Shown: positions 48,749 to 57,632, counted from the first letter of the stretch. The stretch is DNA of 64,000 nucleotides from Lampropedia aestuarii (GCF_004803635.1 NZ_SSWX01000013.1:1-64000); one strand, 5' to 3'. Program-made: numbers and translations. Notes: a model not told the origin generated them from the sequence alone.

Positions 48749-48816
48749 TTATGCGGGCAAGCTCCACCATTTTTATTGCGACTATGCAGCCTGGGAGCGA
48801 TGCCTGCACCAAATGT

Positions 48817-48847
48817 GCCTCAATCAGAAATGGTTGGGGCTTTTTTT
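48817..48847 (+). terminator. Second intrinsic terminator in late leader
   Basis: A 7-bp stem GCCTCAA/TTGGGGC (one G-T pair) is followed by seven T residues. It lies between the tR'-like terminator and the first small ORF. Confidence 0.75.
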
Positions 48848-48910
48848 GTGGCTGCACGACTGTGCAGCTTGGACCACTTTTTCTGAAGGCACGGCGCTGC
48901 CGTACAAAAA

Positions 48911-49093
48911 ATGGCAGATGAAACCCAGCAATTGCAAGAGTTGCGCCAGGCATTGGCGCAACTCTTGTGCGAACGCTTTGAACAAGAAGATCTGACGCGT
49001 ACCCTGCACAGGCATTTCAAAGGTGCTCTCACGGCTTTAGACAAACATTTGAGTCAAACAGCATGCCGTGTGGATACACAGGATGCGCGTTAA
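48911..49093 (+). CDS. Possible small phage protein (60 aa)
   Basis: A 60-residue frame (MADETQQLQELRQALAQLLC...) predicted to be one amphipathic helix. There is no good ribosome site, but it fills the only gap large enough for a gene between the late promoter and the tail tube gene, which is where terminase and head genes would be expected. Marked as uncertain. Confidence 0.4.
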   Translation: MADETQQLQELRQALAQLLCERFEQEDLTRTLHRHFKGALTALDKHLSQTACRVDTQDAR

Positions 49094-49232
49094 ACGCGTG
49101 CGCGAGTTGCATGTTGCTTTCAGCATGCAGAGGCGGTGCCCCGCGTGATCTTGTACCCATTTTCCCACCGCTAAGGCATCAGCTGAGGCGGTTTCTTGTC
49201 TCTGCCACGGCTTCATGCCCTCGCAGAAATCG

Positions 49233-49250
49233 GCCCTTAGGGGCTTTTTT
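49233..49250 (+). terminator. Terminator-like hairpin before tail tube gene
   Basis: GCCC/GGGC with a short TTAG loop is followed by TTTTTT, 22 nt before the tail tube ATG. A weaker ACCGC/GCGGT structure ending in TTTCTT precedes it (49163-49195). Confidence 0.55.
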
Positions 49251-49271
49251 CATATGTGAAAGGGCCATACC

Positions 49272-49922
49272 ATGGCTGTCAAATTGCCCAACGGCATCAT
49301 TTTTTCTTTGGCTACTGAGTACAGTGTTGAGCATGCTGTGTCTGCGATCTCCAACCAGAACCCCGCAGTCGTAACAGCTGCAGGCCATCAGTTGGCGAAT
49401 GGAGAAATCATTGAATTCAAGTCCAGCTGGAGCGCTCTCAACGACCGCGCCTTCCGCGTGGCCCAAGTCAGTGATGACAATAGCTATACGCTGGAAGGCA
49501 CAGATACCACCAACCCAACCCGCTTTCCTGCAGGCGGTGGCACGGGTGCATTCCGCACCATCACTGGCTGGCAGCAACTGCAGCAAGTGACCGAATGCAC
49601 GACATCGGGTGGTGAAATGCAGTTCGCGACATACTCATTCCTGGAGAATGATTTCGAATCGCAAATTCCGACGCAGGCATCCGCACAGTCTTTGCAATTG
49701 AGCATTGCCGATGATCCGAGTCTGCCAGGCTACAAGGCCCTTAAGGAAGCGGCTGAAAGTCGTGAAATCCGTGTGCTGCGCGCGCTGTTGCCAGACAACT
49801 CGATTATTTTGTTCAATGGCTACACCTCATTCAATGAGACCCCAGTCATGACCAAAGGATCTGTCATGACAGTGAGCGCTACGTTCTCCTTGCTGTCGCG
49901 CCCAATCCGCTACGAAGCCTAA
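49272..49922 (+). CDS. Phage tail tube (major tail) protein
   Basis: 216 residues beginning MAVKLPNGIIFSLATEYSVEHAVSAISNQNPAVV. The order tail tube, chaperone pair, tape measure is diagnostic for long non-contractile tails, and the beta-rich composition with a final FSLLSRPIRYEA fits major tail proteins. It includes an embedded Ig-like loop (NDRAFRVAQVSDDNSYTLEG). AAGGG lies seven nt before the ATG. No sheath gene is present, so the tail is not contractile. Confidence 0.8.
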   Translation: MAVKLPNGIIFSLATEYSVEHAVSAISNQNPAVVTAAGHQLANGEIIEFKSSWSALNDRAFRVAQVSDDNSYTLEGTDTTNPTRFPAGGGTGAFRTITGWQQLQQVTECTTSGGEMQFATYSFLENDFESQIPTQASAQSLQLSIADDPSLPGYKALKEAAESREIRVLRALLPDNSIILFNGYTSFNETPVMTKGSVMTVSATFSLLSRPIRYEA

Positions 49923-49962
49923 GGCATGTCCGCGACAAGCGGAATTTGCATGCATTTCCCAG

Positions 49963-50029
49963 CCGCCAAGGTGTAAACCCTGGCGGTTTTTTCATGCCCG
50001 CCTGACCGTATGCAGGAGTGGGCTTTTTT
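49963..50029 (+). terminator. Two tandem terminator-like hairpins before tail chaperone gene
   Basis: The first is CCGCCAAGG/CCCTGGCGG (8 of 9 pairs) with TTTTTT at 49987-49992. The second is GCCC-CCTG/CAGG-GGGC with TTTTTT at 50024-50029. Both lie in the 126-bp gap between the tail tube and chaperone genes. Confidence 0.75.
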
Positions 50030-50048
50030 GTATTGAAAGACCAAGAAA

Positions 50049-50528
50049 ATGGCAAAGCTAAAAACACTGCAAGGTGCTCCAAAGGACTTTGACTTGCCTG
50101 TCAGTTTGGACAATTTGGACGGCTCGCAAAGCGAGATTATTTTTAAATGCATTGGCCGCACCTTGCGCGATTGGCAGCCCTTGTATTTGCAGCGCTTGGC
50201 TGGAGAAGTCAACGCAAAAATCGATGCACAAGACAAGCTCGATCAGCAAGCGCAAGCGCCAGAAGAGGGTGCTAAGAAAAGCAAGAAAAAAGAAGCGACG
50301 ACCGAAGCCAAGCGCATTGCCATTAACGAAGAAGAGATTCGTGAAACCCTAGAGTCTTCGCTCAACTCGCCAGTCGAGATCATCCAGGAAGTGGCCACGG
50401 GCTGGGATTTGGAGGATGACTTCACGTCTGACAATCTCAAAGAGCTCATCAATCGTTACCCAGGCGTACAAGCCAAGCTGTTCCAGCAATACCATGAGCG
50501 CATTTTGGGGAACCGCGTAAAAAACTGA
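50049..50528 (+). CDS. Tail assembly chaperone (gpG-like)
   Basis: 159 residues, highly charged, with a Lys-rich middle (KKSKKKEATTEAKR). It is predicted to chaperone the tape measure and recruit tail tube subunits, as lambda gpG does. Its stop codon directly follows an A AAA AAC slippery heptamer, and a -1 shift there gives a longer gpGT-like product of about 273 residues (to 50869). Confidence 0.82.
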   Translation: MAKLKTLQGAPKDFDLPVSLDNLDGSQSEIIFKCIGRTLRDWQPLYLQRLAGEVNAKIDAQDKLDQQAQAPEEGAKKSKKKEATTEAKRIAINEEEIRETLESSLNSPVEIIQEVATGWDLEDDFTSDNLKELINRYPGVQAKLFQQYHERILGNRVKN

Positions 50529-50582
50529 GAGAGGTTGGCGAGGCGCTATACGCAGATGATGCGTTGTCGAACCCCGCTAACC
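50519..50582 (+). promoter_or_regulatory. Programmed -1 ribosomal frameshift site
   Basis: A AAA AAC (50519-50525) lies in the zero frame as GTA AAA AAC TGA. After a 7-nt spacer a stem GGTTGGCG (50533-50540) pairs with CGCTAACC (50575-50582), eight pairs with one G-U, enclosing a small ACGCA/TGCGT hairpin (50550-50564). This is the complete canonical layout: heptamer, 5-9 nt spacer, stimulatory stem. It joins the gpG-like frame to the DUF1799-type frame. Confidence 0.9.
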
Positions 50583-50869
50583 TGGCGATGCTTTCAGCTT
50601 TGGGAATCAAGCCTGAAGACTACCAAGATCATGATGTATTGGCGGTCTGGCCAGAGAACAGCGATGCCGTTGAATTCTTTTTGGAGTATTGCACCACACA
50701 GTGGCGCATCGGCATGGCTGGCGCAACAGGCTTGGACTACACGGCCGTGATAGCGGCCTTGCAGTTTGTTCAGGCCAACAAAGAGATGTTTGAGCAAGTG
50801 CGCTGCATTGAACGCGGCGCACTGAATGCGATGGCACAAAAGCGCAGAGACGAGCAGTCCCGCCACTAG
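50525..50869 (+). CDS. T-part of frameshifted tail chaperone (DUF1799-like)
   Basis: 114 codons in the -1 frame, starting LREVGEALYADDALSNPANL at the slip site and ending EQSRH. The region DHDVLAVWPENSDAVEFFLEYCTTQWR matches DUF1799, the usual gpT-like partner. There is no good independent start, and only a TTG at 50564 is in frame early on, so it is probably made only as the gpG-T fusion. Confidence 0.82.
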   Translation: MREVGEALYADDALSNPANLAMLSALGIKPEDYQDHDVLAVWPENSDAVEFFLEYCTTQWRIGMAGATGLDYTAVIAALQFVQANKEMFEQVRCIERGALNAMAQKRRDEQSRH

Positions 50870-50976
50870 CCTTTGAGAGGCGCTGCAAATTTCCCTGCTG
50901 TAATAGCTGCGCGATCTCAGGTGAGCTGCTGCGTTCAGGTCATTTTTTCAGGTGGTGATCCATCGACTTTTTCATG

Positions 50977-51061
50977 CCGTCCATTGAGGCGGTTTTTTAT
51001 TGCCCGCTCATCGTTTGAGCTGCCAATCATTCAATCAAGCTCCCTAGCCAGGGGGCTTTTT
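50977..51061 (+). terminator. Two terminator-like hairpins before tape measure gene
   Basis: CCGTC/GGCGG with a 6-nt loop and TTTTTT (50977-50998), then AGCTCCCT/AGGGGGCT with a 4-nt loop and TTTTT (51038-51061). The second ends only 14 nt before the tape measure ATG. The 205 bp here (50870-51074) hold no other gene. Confidence 0.75.
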
Positions 51062-51074
51062 CGTGGGCGCAGCT

Positions 51075-54000
51075 ATGTCAAACGATATTAAAAAAACGGG
51101 CGGTCAGCTCGATTCCTCCGATACCGAGCCAAGTAAAAGCCTGCGCAGCTTAGGCCAAAACTCTGCGCAAGCGGCCGTCGGCGCAGATGCCAGTGCTGTA
51201 CAAGAGATCCAAACGCGCCAAACCAACGAAGCTGATGCAGGTTCAGAGCTAGCAAGTGATTGGTTCTCTGTGGCCGAAAGCATGGCCGGGCTGACTCTTC
51301 AGTTGGCCACAACAGGCCTAGATACAGGCCGCAGCGCATTGGCAAGCGGGTTGCAGAGCACACAGCGCTCAGCAGCCCGGGCCACCACAGCGAATGGGCA
51401 AGCGGCTGCGCTCACTTCTATTGATGTCCTCAATCGATTCAAAGCGGCACAAGACAATTTGGCCCAAGCGATGAATTTGGCTTTGGCCCCGCTTGAAGCA
51501 CAGGCCAAGGCCATGAAAGAGCTGATTGAGACAATTGATCTGACCTCGGGCGCACTGAACAAACTTGCCGCACAGCGCCAACTGGACAGTGCTGCAGCAC
51601 AGGATTGGCTCAAGTCGAATGAGCGTGTCAACGAGAGCTTGGCTGATACCCGCGCAGAGAGCGATTCAGACAAGGTGAAAAAGACCTTCAGTACGCAAAG
51701 AGCAGCGAAGGAAGTTGGTCAAGCCGTGGAGGCGATTCTCATAGGTAGTGGAAAAAATGCATCTGATTACCTTAAAGAGCTATTCCAGTCGTTGGTGCTT
51801 GAGCCTACGATTAACCTTGGTTTGGATGCGGTGTTGGACTTCTTTGGTAAGCAAGCCAAAGACCTCAGCGCAGGCATCCAGACTATAGCGTTTGATGGCG
51901 AAAAGGCCGCCAAAACCATTGGCCAAGCCATAGAGGATTTCATCAAGGGGGGCGGAAAAAACGCTGCCGGCTACCTCAAGGGATTGTTCAAGTCTTTGGT
52001 ATTGCAGCCGATGATCGATATCGGCTTCAATGCTGTGTTGGGGCTATTTGCCAAAGACGGCAAGATCAGTGCAGAGAGCCTGAGTAACAGCCTGATGGAC
52101 AGTTTCAGCAACGGCTTTGATTTGCTGTCCACTGGCAAGAGTATTTACGACGCCATTTCAGGTGGATTTGCCAGCTTGTCTGGCAATGTGGCTGAGTATG
52201 TGCAAGGCGCGATCAACTGGATCAAAGGCAGTGGCGGAACAGCTGCGCAAGGTCCCATTCAAATCGGTGGATTTGCACAAGGTGTTGGCACAGCAGCAGG
52301 CATTGCCGCTGGTGTTGCTGGTGGTGTTTACGGCGGTCGAATGATCTCTGGTGGCTACTCCGCAATGGGAGGGAGCTCTGGGAACTCAGCCGTAAACATT
52401 GGTACTTTGATCGGTACGATCTGGGGGCCGGCTGGCTCGCTGATTGGTGGCTTGCTCGGCGGCGCCGTCAACCGTTTGTTTGGTCGCAAACTCAAAGACA
52501 GCGGCATCGGTGGTGAATTCACTTTCGGTGAAGGCTTTGATGGCTTCTCCTACGAGAACTACAAGGGCGGGCTGTTTAGATCGAACAAGACCAAGTACAA
52601 CGAACTCGATGAAGAAACATCCAGCTTCTTGGGCAGCTCGTTTGCCTTGGTGGTTGGCAGCGTTGCGAACATGGCTGAGCAAATTGGCATTGAAGCTGAG
52701 CGCATCAACAACTTTAGCTTCGATTTCAATCTGTCTACCAAAGGCATGGATGAAGAAGCTATTCAAGCGGCCATGGCAGAGGTGTTTGCCAATGCTTCAC
52801 TGAGTGCTGGTGACCAACTGATGGCTGGGTATGAGGAATACATCCGCAGCTCAGAAAATAGCGTAGAAGCTCTGACGCGCCTGTCGCAAGCGCTGACGGG
52901 CGTTAATGGCATGCTCGATACGCTGGGGCTAAGCCTGTTTGCCACCTCAGTGGCTGGCGCGGATATGGCCAGCCAACTGGTTGACTTGTTTGGCGGCTTC
53001 GAGGCCATGACCTCTGTGGCAGGCTCTTACATGGATCGCTTCTACAGCGAGCAAGAGCGAGCAGATATCGCGCTGCGCCAAGTCACTTCAGCGTTTAAAG
53101 ATTTGGGGTTCGAGCTGCCGCAGAGCAAACAAGCGCTGCGCGCTTTGATCGAAGAGCAAGACCTGACAACTGAAAAAGGGCGCGAACTCTATGCCGCCCT
53201 GATGATGTTGAGTGGTGCTTTTGCCGACACGGTCGATGCTGCGCAATCGCAGGCCAAAGCCTTACAAGAAGTAGCGCAAGCACAAGACGATGCACGCCAG
53301 GCCCAGTTGGAGGGATGGATGCGGTTAGGTGGCCTGTCAGTCGACAGCATGAGCCAAGGCTTTATGCAGGCCATGAATGATGGCCAAGACCCTGGTGTGT
53401 GGCTGGCCGAATATATCAACGGCGGCTTCCAGCAAGCCATGCAAATGCAAGCGCTGAACATGGTCATGCAGCGCATCATGGATGAGGCACTGGCCCCAGC
53501 CATGGACGAGATCATGACCGATCTCTTCGGTGAGCGCGGCGATCAGACTGCAACCACGGCTGAGAATGCGGTACTGCAAGTGTTTGATGCCATGGATACA
53601 GCATTTGCCAGCATCACTGGCGAAAGCGTTTTGAATCTGGGTGAAGCACCGGATGGCTCAGGCGGCGGTGCGGGCATGCAAGCGCTTGCTGATGAAGGCT
53701 TGCGCAGTTTGGGCAAAGGCGACTTTGTGGGTGGGCCGTTCGACACAGAACTGGCCGGCACACAAGAGGCGATTGCGATCTGGTTGAAGAGCGTCTCAGA
53801 TTTGAGCACTGAAGCGGTTGCAGAGATGGATTTGTCCCCTGCAACAGAGGCCTTGAGTCAAATACTCTATGGGCTGGTGGATGAAGAAACTCTCGCTGGT
53901 TTGGCAGAAATGCTCGCCGGTTTGCCTGGTATCAATCCAGAGGAGGCGGAAGCACTCGCTGCCTTGACGCAAGAGGCGTTGGGAGCCTTGTTCCAAGGCG

Positions 54001-54998
54001 TTGCCGATGGCTCGATGAGCTTGTTTGACGCATCGTTGTTTGCCAACGCGGCTTTTGATGGCATGGCAGGCAACCTGGTCGCAAGTTCGACCGTGATGCT
54101 GAATGCTTCTGCACAGGCCAGCGCTGCAGCTGCCAGTGCGTCTGTGAGTGAAGCTAATGCGTCTATTGGGCGCATTCAATCGGCAGAAGCGCAAGCGCTG
54201 AGCTTGCTCAGCGCGTTCATGGATTCGCCTGCATACAAAGAGATTTTTGGCGAGAGCAAGCCCACGCCAAAACCTGCGCCTGCGCCACCGCCGCGTAATA
54301 GCGGTGGCGGTGGCAGTGGTAGCAACATCAGCTCTCAGGTGGATTCGAATGCCAAGTCCCTGGTCTCTGCCTGGGAGTCAGTCTACAAAGCCATTTTTGG
54401 CTCGATGAACAAATTGCGCGACAGCATCTTGGGCACCACCCAGGATGAGGGCAACAGCTTCTACGAAGCACAGTTTGCGCTGTTGACCGCACAGGCCAGA
54501 GCCGGCGACAAAGACGCGGCAGACAAGCTGCCCGACATTGTCAGCAAGCTGCAGGCGTATGCACTGGGCAATAGCTCCTCATTGTTTGAGCAAAACGCCA
54601 GGATCGCCGCCTATATCCAGTCGCTCGAAGCCACGCAGCAATATGTGGCGGACTTGTACAGCGCCGCTGGCGGCGATAAAAGCAAATTGCAGGCACAGGT
54701 CTCTCCGGCCACTTACGCGCCGGCCAGCCTGCAAGCTGCAAGCGCAGCCAATACCAAGACCTTGTCGGTAGCCAGCAGTGCCGATGTGCTCACACCAATG
54801 CAAGGCAGCAATAGCAATAACGCGCTGCTGTCAGAAATGCGCGCCATGCGCGAAGAACTGGCCGCTGCCAAAGCCGAGTTGCAAGCCATGCGCAGCAACG
54901 CCGAAGACACCGCGGCCAATACCCGCAATATCCACCGCACGCTGGACGAAGTCACCGGCGGCGGCGAAGCCATGATCACGAAAGGAGTGACTGCATGA
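51075..54998 (+). CDS. Phage tail tape measure protein
   Basis: 1307 residues from ATG 51075 (GTG 51063 is also in frame). It is alpha-helical and Ala/Gln-rich, with a hydrophobic Gly-rich centre (about 395-480), as expected for a tape measure that sets tail length. At roughly 0.15 nm per residue it implies a tail near 200 nm. Residues about 215-330 contain an imperfect tandem duplication: VGQAVEAILIGSGKNASDYL and IGQAIEDFIKGGGKNAAGYL each continue into SLVLxPxIxxGxxAVL. A Pro-rich hinge (PTPKPAPAPPPRNSGGGG) precedes the C-terminal domain. It overlaps the next gene by four bases. Confidence 0.92.
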   Translation: MSNDIKKTGGQLDSSDTEPSKSLRSLGQNSAQAAVGADASAVQEIQTRQTNEADAGSELASDWFSVAESMAGLTLQLATTGLDTGRSALASGLQSTQRSAARATTANGQAAALTSIDVLNRFKAAQDNLAQAMNLALAPLEAQAKAMKELIETIDLTSGALNKLAAQRQLDSAAAQDWLKSNERVNESLADTRAESDSDKVKKTFSTQRAAKEVGQAVEAILIGSGKNASDYLKELFQSLVLEPTINLGLDAVLDFFGKQAKDLSAGIQTIAFDGEKAAKTIGQAIEDFIKGGGKNAAGYLKGLFKSLVLQPMIDIGFNAVLGLFAKDGKISAESLSNSLMDSFSNGFDLLSTGKSIYDAISGGFASLSGNVAEYVQGAINWIKGSGGTAAQGPIQIGGFAQGVGTAAGIAAGVAGGVYGGRMISGGYSAMGGSSGNSAVNIGTLIGTIWGPAGSLIGGLLGGAVNRLFGRKLKDSGIGGEFTFGEGFDGFSYENYKGGLFRSNKTKYNELDEETSSFLGSSFALVVGSVANMAEQIGIEAERINNFSFDFNLSTKGMDEEAIQAAMAEVFANASLSAGDQLMAGYEEYIRSSENSVEALTRLSQALTGVNGMLDTLGLSLFATSVAGADMASQLVDLFGGFEAMTSVAGSYMDRFYSEQERADIALRQVTSAFKDLGFELPQSKQALRALIEEQDLTTEKGRELYAALMMLSGAFADTVDAAQSQAKALQEVAQAQDDARQAQLEGWMRLGGLSVDSMSQGFMQAMNDGQDPGVWLAEYINGGFQQAMQMQALNMVMQRIMDEALAPAMDEIMTDLFGERGDQTATTAENAVLQVFDAMDTAFASITGESVLNLGEAPDGSGGGAGMQALADEGLRSLGKGDFVGGPFDTELAGTQEAIAIWLKSVSDLSTEAVAEMDLSPATEALSQILYGLVDEETLAGLAEMLAGLPGINPEEAEALAALTQEALGALFQGVADGSMSLFDASLFANAAFDGMAGNLVASSTVMLNASAQASAAAASASVSEANASIGRIQSAEAQALSLLSAFMDSPAYKEIFGESKPTPKPAPAPPPRNSGGGGSGSNISSQVDSNAKSLVSAWESVYKAIFGSMNKLRDSILGTTQDEGNSFYEAQFALLTAQARAGDKDAADKLPDIVSKLQAYALGNSSSLFEQNARIAAYIQSLEATQQYVADLYSAAGGDKSKLQAQVSPATYAPASLQAASAANTKTLSVASSADVLTPMQGSNSNNALLSEMRAMREELAAAKAELQAMRSNAEDTAANTRNIHRTLDEVTGGGEAMITKGVTA

Positions 54999-55930
54999 TC
55001 GTGTATCCACCGATTGAAATTACCGATGCGCGTTTGATCGCCTCCTCGGTGCTGGAGCCCGATGTGGCCAATGGCGAGCAAGCCTGGCAATCCGGCCAGG
55101 CCTACGCAGCAGGCACAGCGGTGATTCGTGCCAGTGTGCACAAACGCTACCAGGCACTGGTGGCGATTGCCGCTGGCGATACGGCCACGCCCGAGTCTTC
55201 GCCACTGAAGTGGCAAGACATGGGCGCGACCAACAGCTGGGCGATGTTTGAGCGGGGCCGGGCCAATGCAACCGTGGGCCAGGCAGGCGAGTCCTTGATG
55301 TTTCGCGTCAAACCAGGTTCTCGTATTGACTCTGTGGCCCTGGTCGGCATGGAAGCCAGTTACGCCACGCTGCGCATATACCAAGGCACAACGCTGCAGG
55401 TAGAGCGCACGATTTCGCTGACCAAGCGCTTGGTGCACAACTGGTTCGATTATTTCTTCAACGATTTCACTTACCAGAACGATGCGATTTTCTCTGATCT
55501 GCCAATGTACGAAGACGCAGAGGTTGAGGTCGAGCTGGTCTACGGCGATGTGCCGCCGTCGCTCAAAGCGCTGGTGGTCTGCCGCAAAGTACATCTGGGC
55601 AAAACCATGGTCGATCCCACGCTCAGTGGTGCCAACTACTCGCGCATTGTGCGCGACCAGGAATACGGCGACGTCTCGCGCATTGTGCAGCGCCGCTTTG
55701 TGCCAACGACACGCCAGAAACTGTTGATTGAAGACAGCCGCGACGCAGAACAAATCCGCAACGCGCTGATTGCGATTCGCTCCAGCCCCGCATTGTTCAG
55801 CGGCCTGGACGATGACACGAACAACCCGTGGTTTACATCATTTTTGATTTATGGACTGCTCAAGGACTGGACGCTGTCCGCGCCGGGCTTGAGGTATGGA
55901 GGGCTTAGCCTTGAACTGGAGGAACTATGA
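54995..55930 (+). CDS. Tail-tip protein with carbohydrate-binding-like module
   Basis: 311 residues. Residues 27-75 (AWQSGQAYAAGTAVIRASVH, KRYQALVAIAAGD) have the aromatic spacing of CBM5/12-like sugar-binding modules common in phage tips. The remainder is beta-rich (VERTISLTKRLVHNWFDYFF, CRKVHLGKTMVDPT). The four-base overlaps with the tape measure and fibre genes place it at the tail tip. No homologues of lambda M, L, K, I or J are recognised, so the tip is unusually simple. Confidence 0.65.
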   Translation: MIVYPPIEITDARLIASSVLEPDVANGEQAWQSGQAYAAGTAVIRASVHKRYQALVAIAAGDTATPESSPLKWQDMGATNSWAMFERGRANATVGQAGESLMFRVKPGSRIDSVALVGMEASYATLRIYQGTTLQVERTISLTKRLVHNWFDYFFNDFTYQNDAIFSDLPMYEDAEVEVELVYGDVPPSLKALVVCRKVHLGKTMVDPTLSGANYSRIVRDQEYGDVSRIVQRRFVPTTRQKLLIEDSRDAEQIRNALIAIRSSPALFSGLDDDTNNPWFTSFLIYGLLKDWTLSAPGLRYGGLSLELEEL

Positions 55931-56718
55931 CTGACATTGTGAATGTGCCGGCAATACCGGCTTTACCGACGCCGCCGAGCACCAACGACCCGAATAACTT
56001 TTCTGCGCGAGCAGATGGATTTTTGGGGATTTTGCCGGAGTGGTCTGCGCGCATGGGGGAGGTGGCTGAAGCTGTAATGACCAACGCAACTGCTAGCCAG
56101 GAGCACGCCAGTGCATCTCAGAATGCAGCTAACTGGGCTGAGAGCAATGCAGCAGATGCAGCAGCATCTGCTGAGCTTGCAAAAAATGCACCGACCACGC
56201 ATGGAACCAGTAATCAAACTTTGGCAATTGAGGCCGGTTCAATTGATATGCAGGTTGAAAGTGGCCGTGCGTTTGTTTCTGGCCAAGCAGTCGTTATTGC
56301 TGCGATTAGCAATCCTACTTCCCAGCGTATGTATGGGATTGTTACTGCTTATAACCAAGATAGTGGGATGCTAACTGTTGCCGTGAGTCACTTCTCAGGA
56401 GTAGGCAGCGCTACTGGATGGACTGTGGTTTTGGGTAATGCTCCTGCCGTGGGAGGGTTGTCTGTTATTAATGTGACCACTAACAGTCTCGCTGTTTCTG
56501 GTTTTTATCATGCAATCACTGAGCCTAATGTTTCACTTGCGATGCCTGCTTTTCCAAAATTTGGTGATGAAGTGGGGTTTTGTAATGCTTCGGCTGGCAA
56601 TGTAATTATTCAGTGGAATGGAGTAACTGTGAAAGGTGTGCTGCCAGTTCCTGCTGCAATGGTTGTGCCGCAATATGGGGGGGCTGTTGTCAGGTTTAAT
56701 GGCGGTACATGGGTGTAA
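55927..56718 (+). CDS. Tail fibre protein
   Basis: 263 residues. The N-terminal motif PNNFSARADGFLGILPEWSARM is typical of phage tail fibre attachment domains, followed by an Ala-rich coiled coil (ATASQEHASASQNAANWAES). The C-terminal beta-rich body (residues 95-263) is coded in visibly lower GC than the upstream tail genes, suggesting exchange of the receptor-binding part. Confidence 0.78.
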   Translation: MTDIVNVPAIPALPTPPSTNDPNNFSARADGFLGILPEWSARMGEVAEAVMTNATASQEHASASQNAANWAESNAADAAASAELAKNAPTTHGTSNQTLAIEAGSIDMQVESGRAFVSGQAVVIAAISNPTSQRMYGIVTAYNQDSGMLTVAVSHFSGVGSATGWTVVLGNAPAVGGLSVINVTTNSLAVSGFYHAITEPNVSLAMPAFPKFGDEVGFCNASAGNVIIQWNGVTVKGVLPVPAAMVVPQYGGAVVRFNGGTWV

Positions 56719-56818
56719 TTCTTTAGATTCAATGCTGATTTTGAATCGTAAGATGAAGATTTATATGTGAATTCTGGTGGTTTATTTTGCATAATCCGCC
56801 TAATTGAAAAGGATTATT

Positions 56819-57507
56819 ATGAGCGGCTTCAATCTACTTTTTGGTGGAAGTGGGACATTGAAATATCAAAAATTTACAGTGAATGGGGTTTTTGTTCCAT
56901 CAGCTGCATTGCTGGCACGCGGTGGTCTAGTTTTTGTTCGTGCTTTAAGCGGTGGTCAAGGTGGACCTCGGGGATCATTTACGCAAGGAGGTGGACTCGG
57001 TCCGCAAGAAGGTAATCCTCCTGGTGCTAATGGAACAGTTAATGAGGGCTATCTTTATTTGAAAGGAATTGCTTCTGTCGAGATTGGGTCTGGCGGCTTT
57101 GGACAAACGGCTTCAGCGGCAGCAACACTTGGAGGGCGCAGCTCATTTGGTTCTTCTGATTCTGGTTATATTGCAGCTGTAAATGTGTTGAGTGTTTCGG
57201 TTAAAGGGAGAGTAGATCAGTCCCATTAATTGCAAATTCTGCAGCTAGTGGGACTTATTATGGATATCCCGCAGGGGGGTATTACTATAATGGCAATATT
57301 ATTCCGGGGAATTTAGGTTTGCCACCAACGGCTAGCAATAATGGCAGTGGTGCTTCGGCATCTCATGCTCCTGCAAATAGTGGGATGGGAGGGGCGTCTG
57401 GAGGGCATAATTCTGTGGCGACCATTAATCCGAATCGAGGGGCGGGTGCGGTTGGTAATGGTGGTAATGGTGGCTCTGGTTTTGTTGAAGTAATTTGGTG
57501 TGAATGA
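56819..57507 (+). pseudogene. Glycine-rich tail fibre / tip gene, apparently frameshifted
   Basis: The first frame (56819-57229, 136 residues) begins MSGFNLLFGGSG and has a Gly-rich domain (GGQGGPRGSFTQGGGLGPQEG) typical of phage fibre tips. It stops soon after VSVKGRV. The -1 frame opens at 57205 and continues with SGTYYGYPAGGYYYNGN and a Gly/Asn-rich tail ending FVEVIWCE. The two halves together look like one Gly-rich domain protein of about 228 residues. No slippery heptamer in the right register was found, so a mutation or sequencing error is likelier than programmed shifting. AAAGGA precedes the ATG. GC is low. Confidence 0.65.
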
Positions 57508-57632
57508 TTTTTGTGGTTTACTATTTTTTATTTTTGGCTGATGTTTGATTGTTTATATTTATTGCGCCAAAATAGGAATAAATTTTGAGGGTTCAAACAG
57601 TTTTTTTTCAAAACCCTAATACGGAAAGCAAC

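Noticed and set aside
48678-48995. 105-codon frame in the late leader
   Set aside because: It runs through the late promoter's -10 region and two terminators, is Trp/Cys/His-rich and has no family resemblance.
57195-57240. Programmed frameshift in the Gly-rich fibre gene
   Set aside because: The GTT AAA GGG AGA codon register does not present an X XXY YYZ heptamer, so a mutation or error is more likely than a signal.
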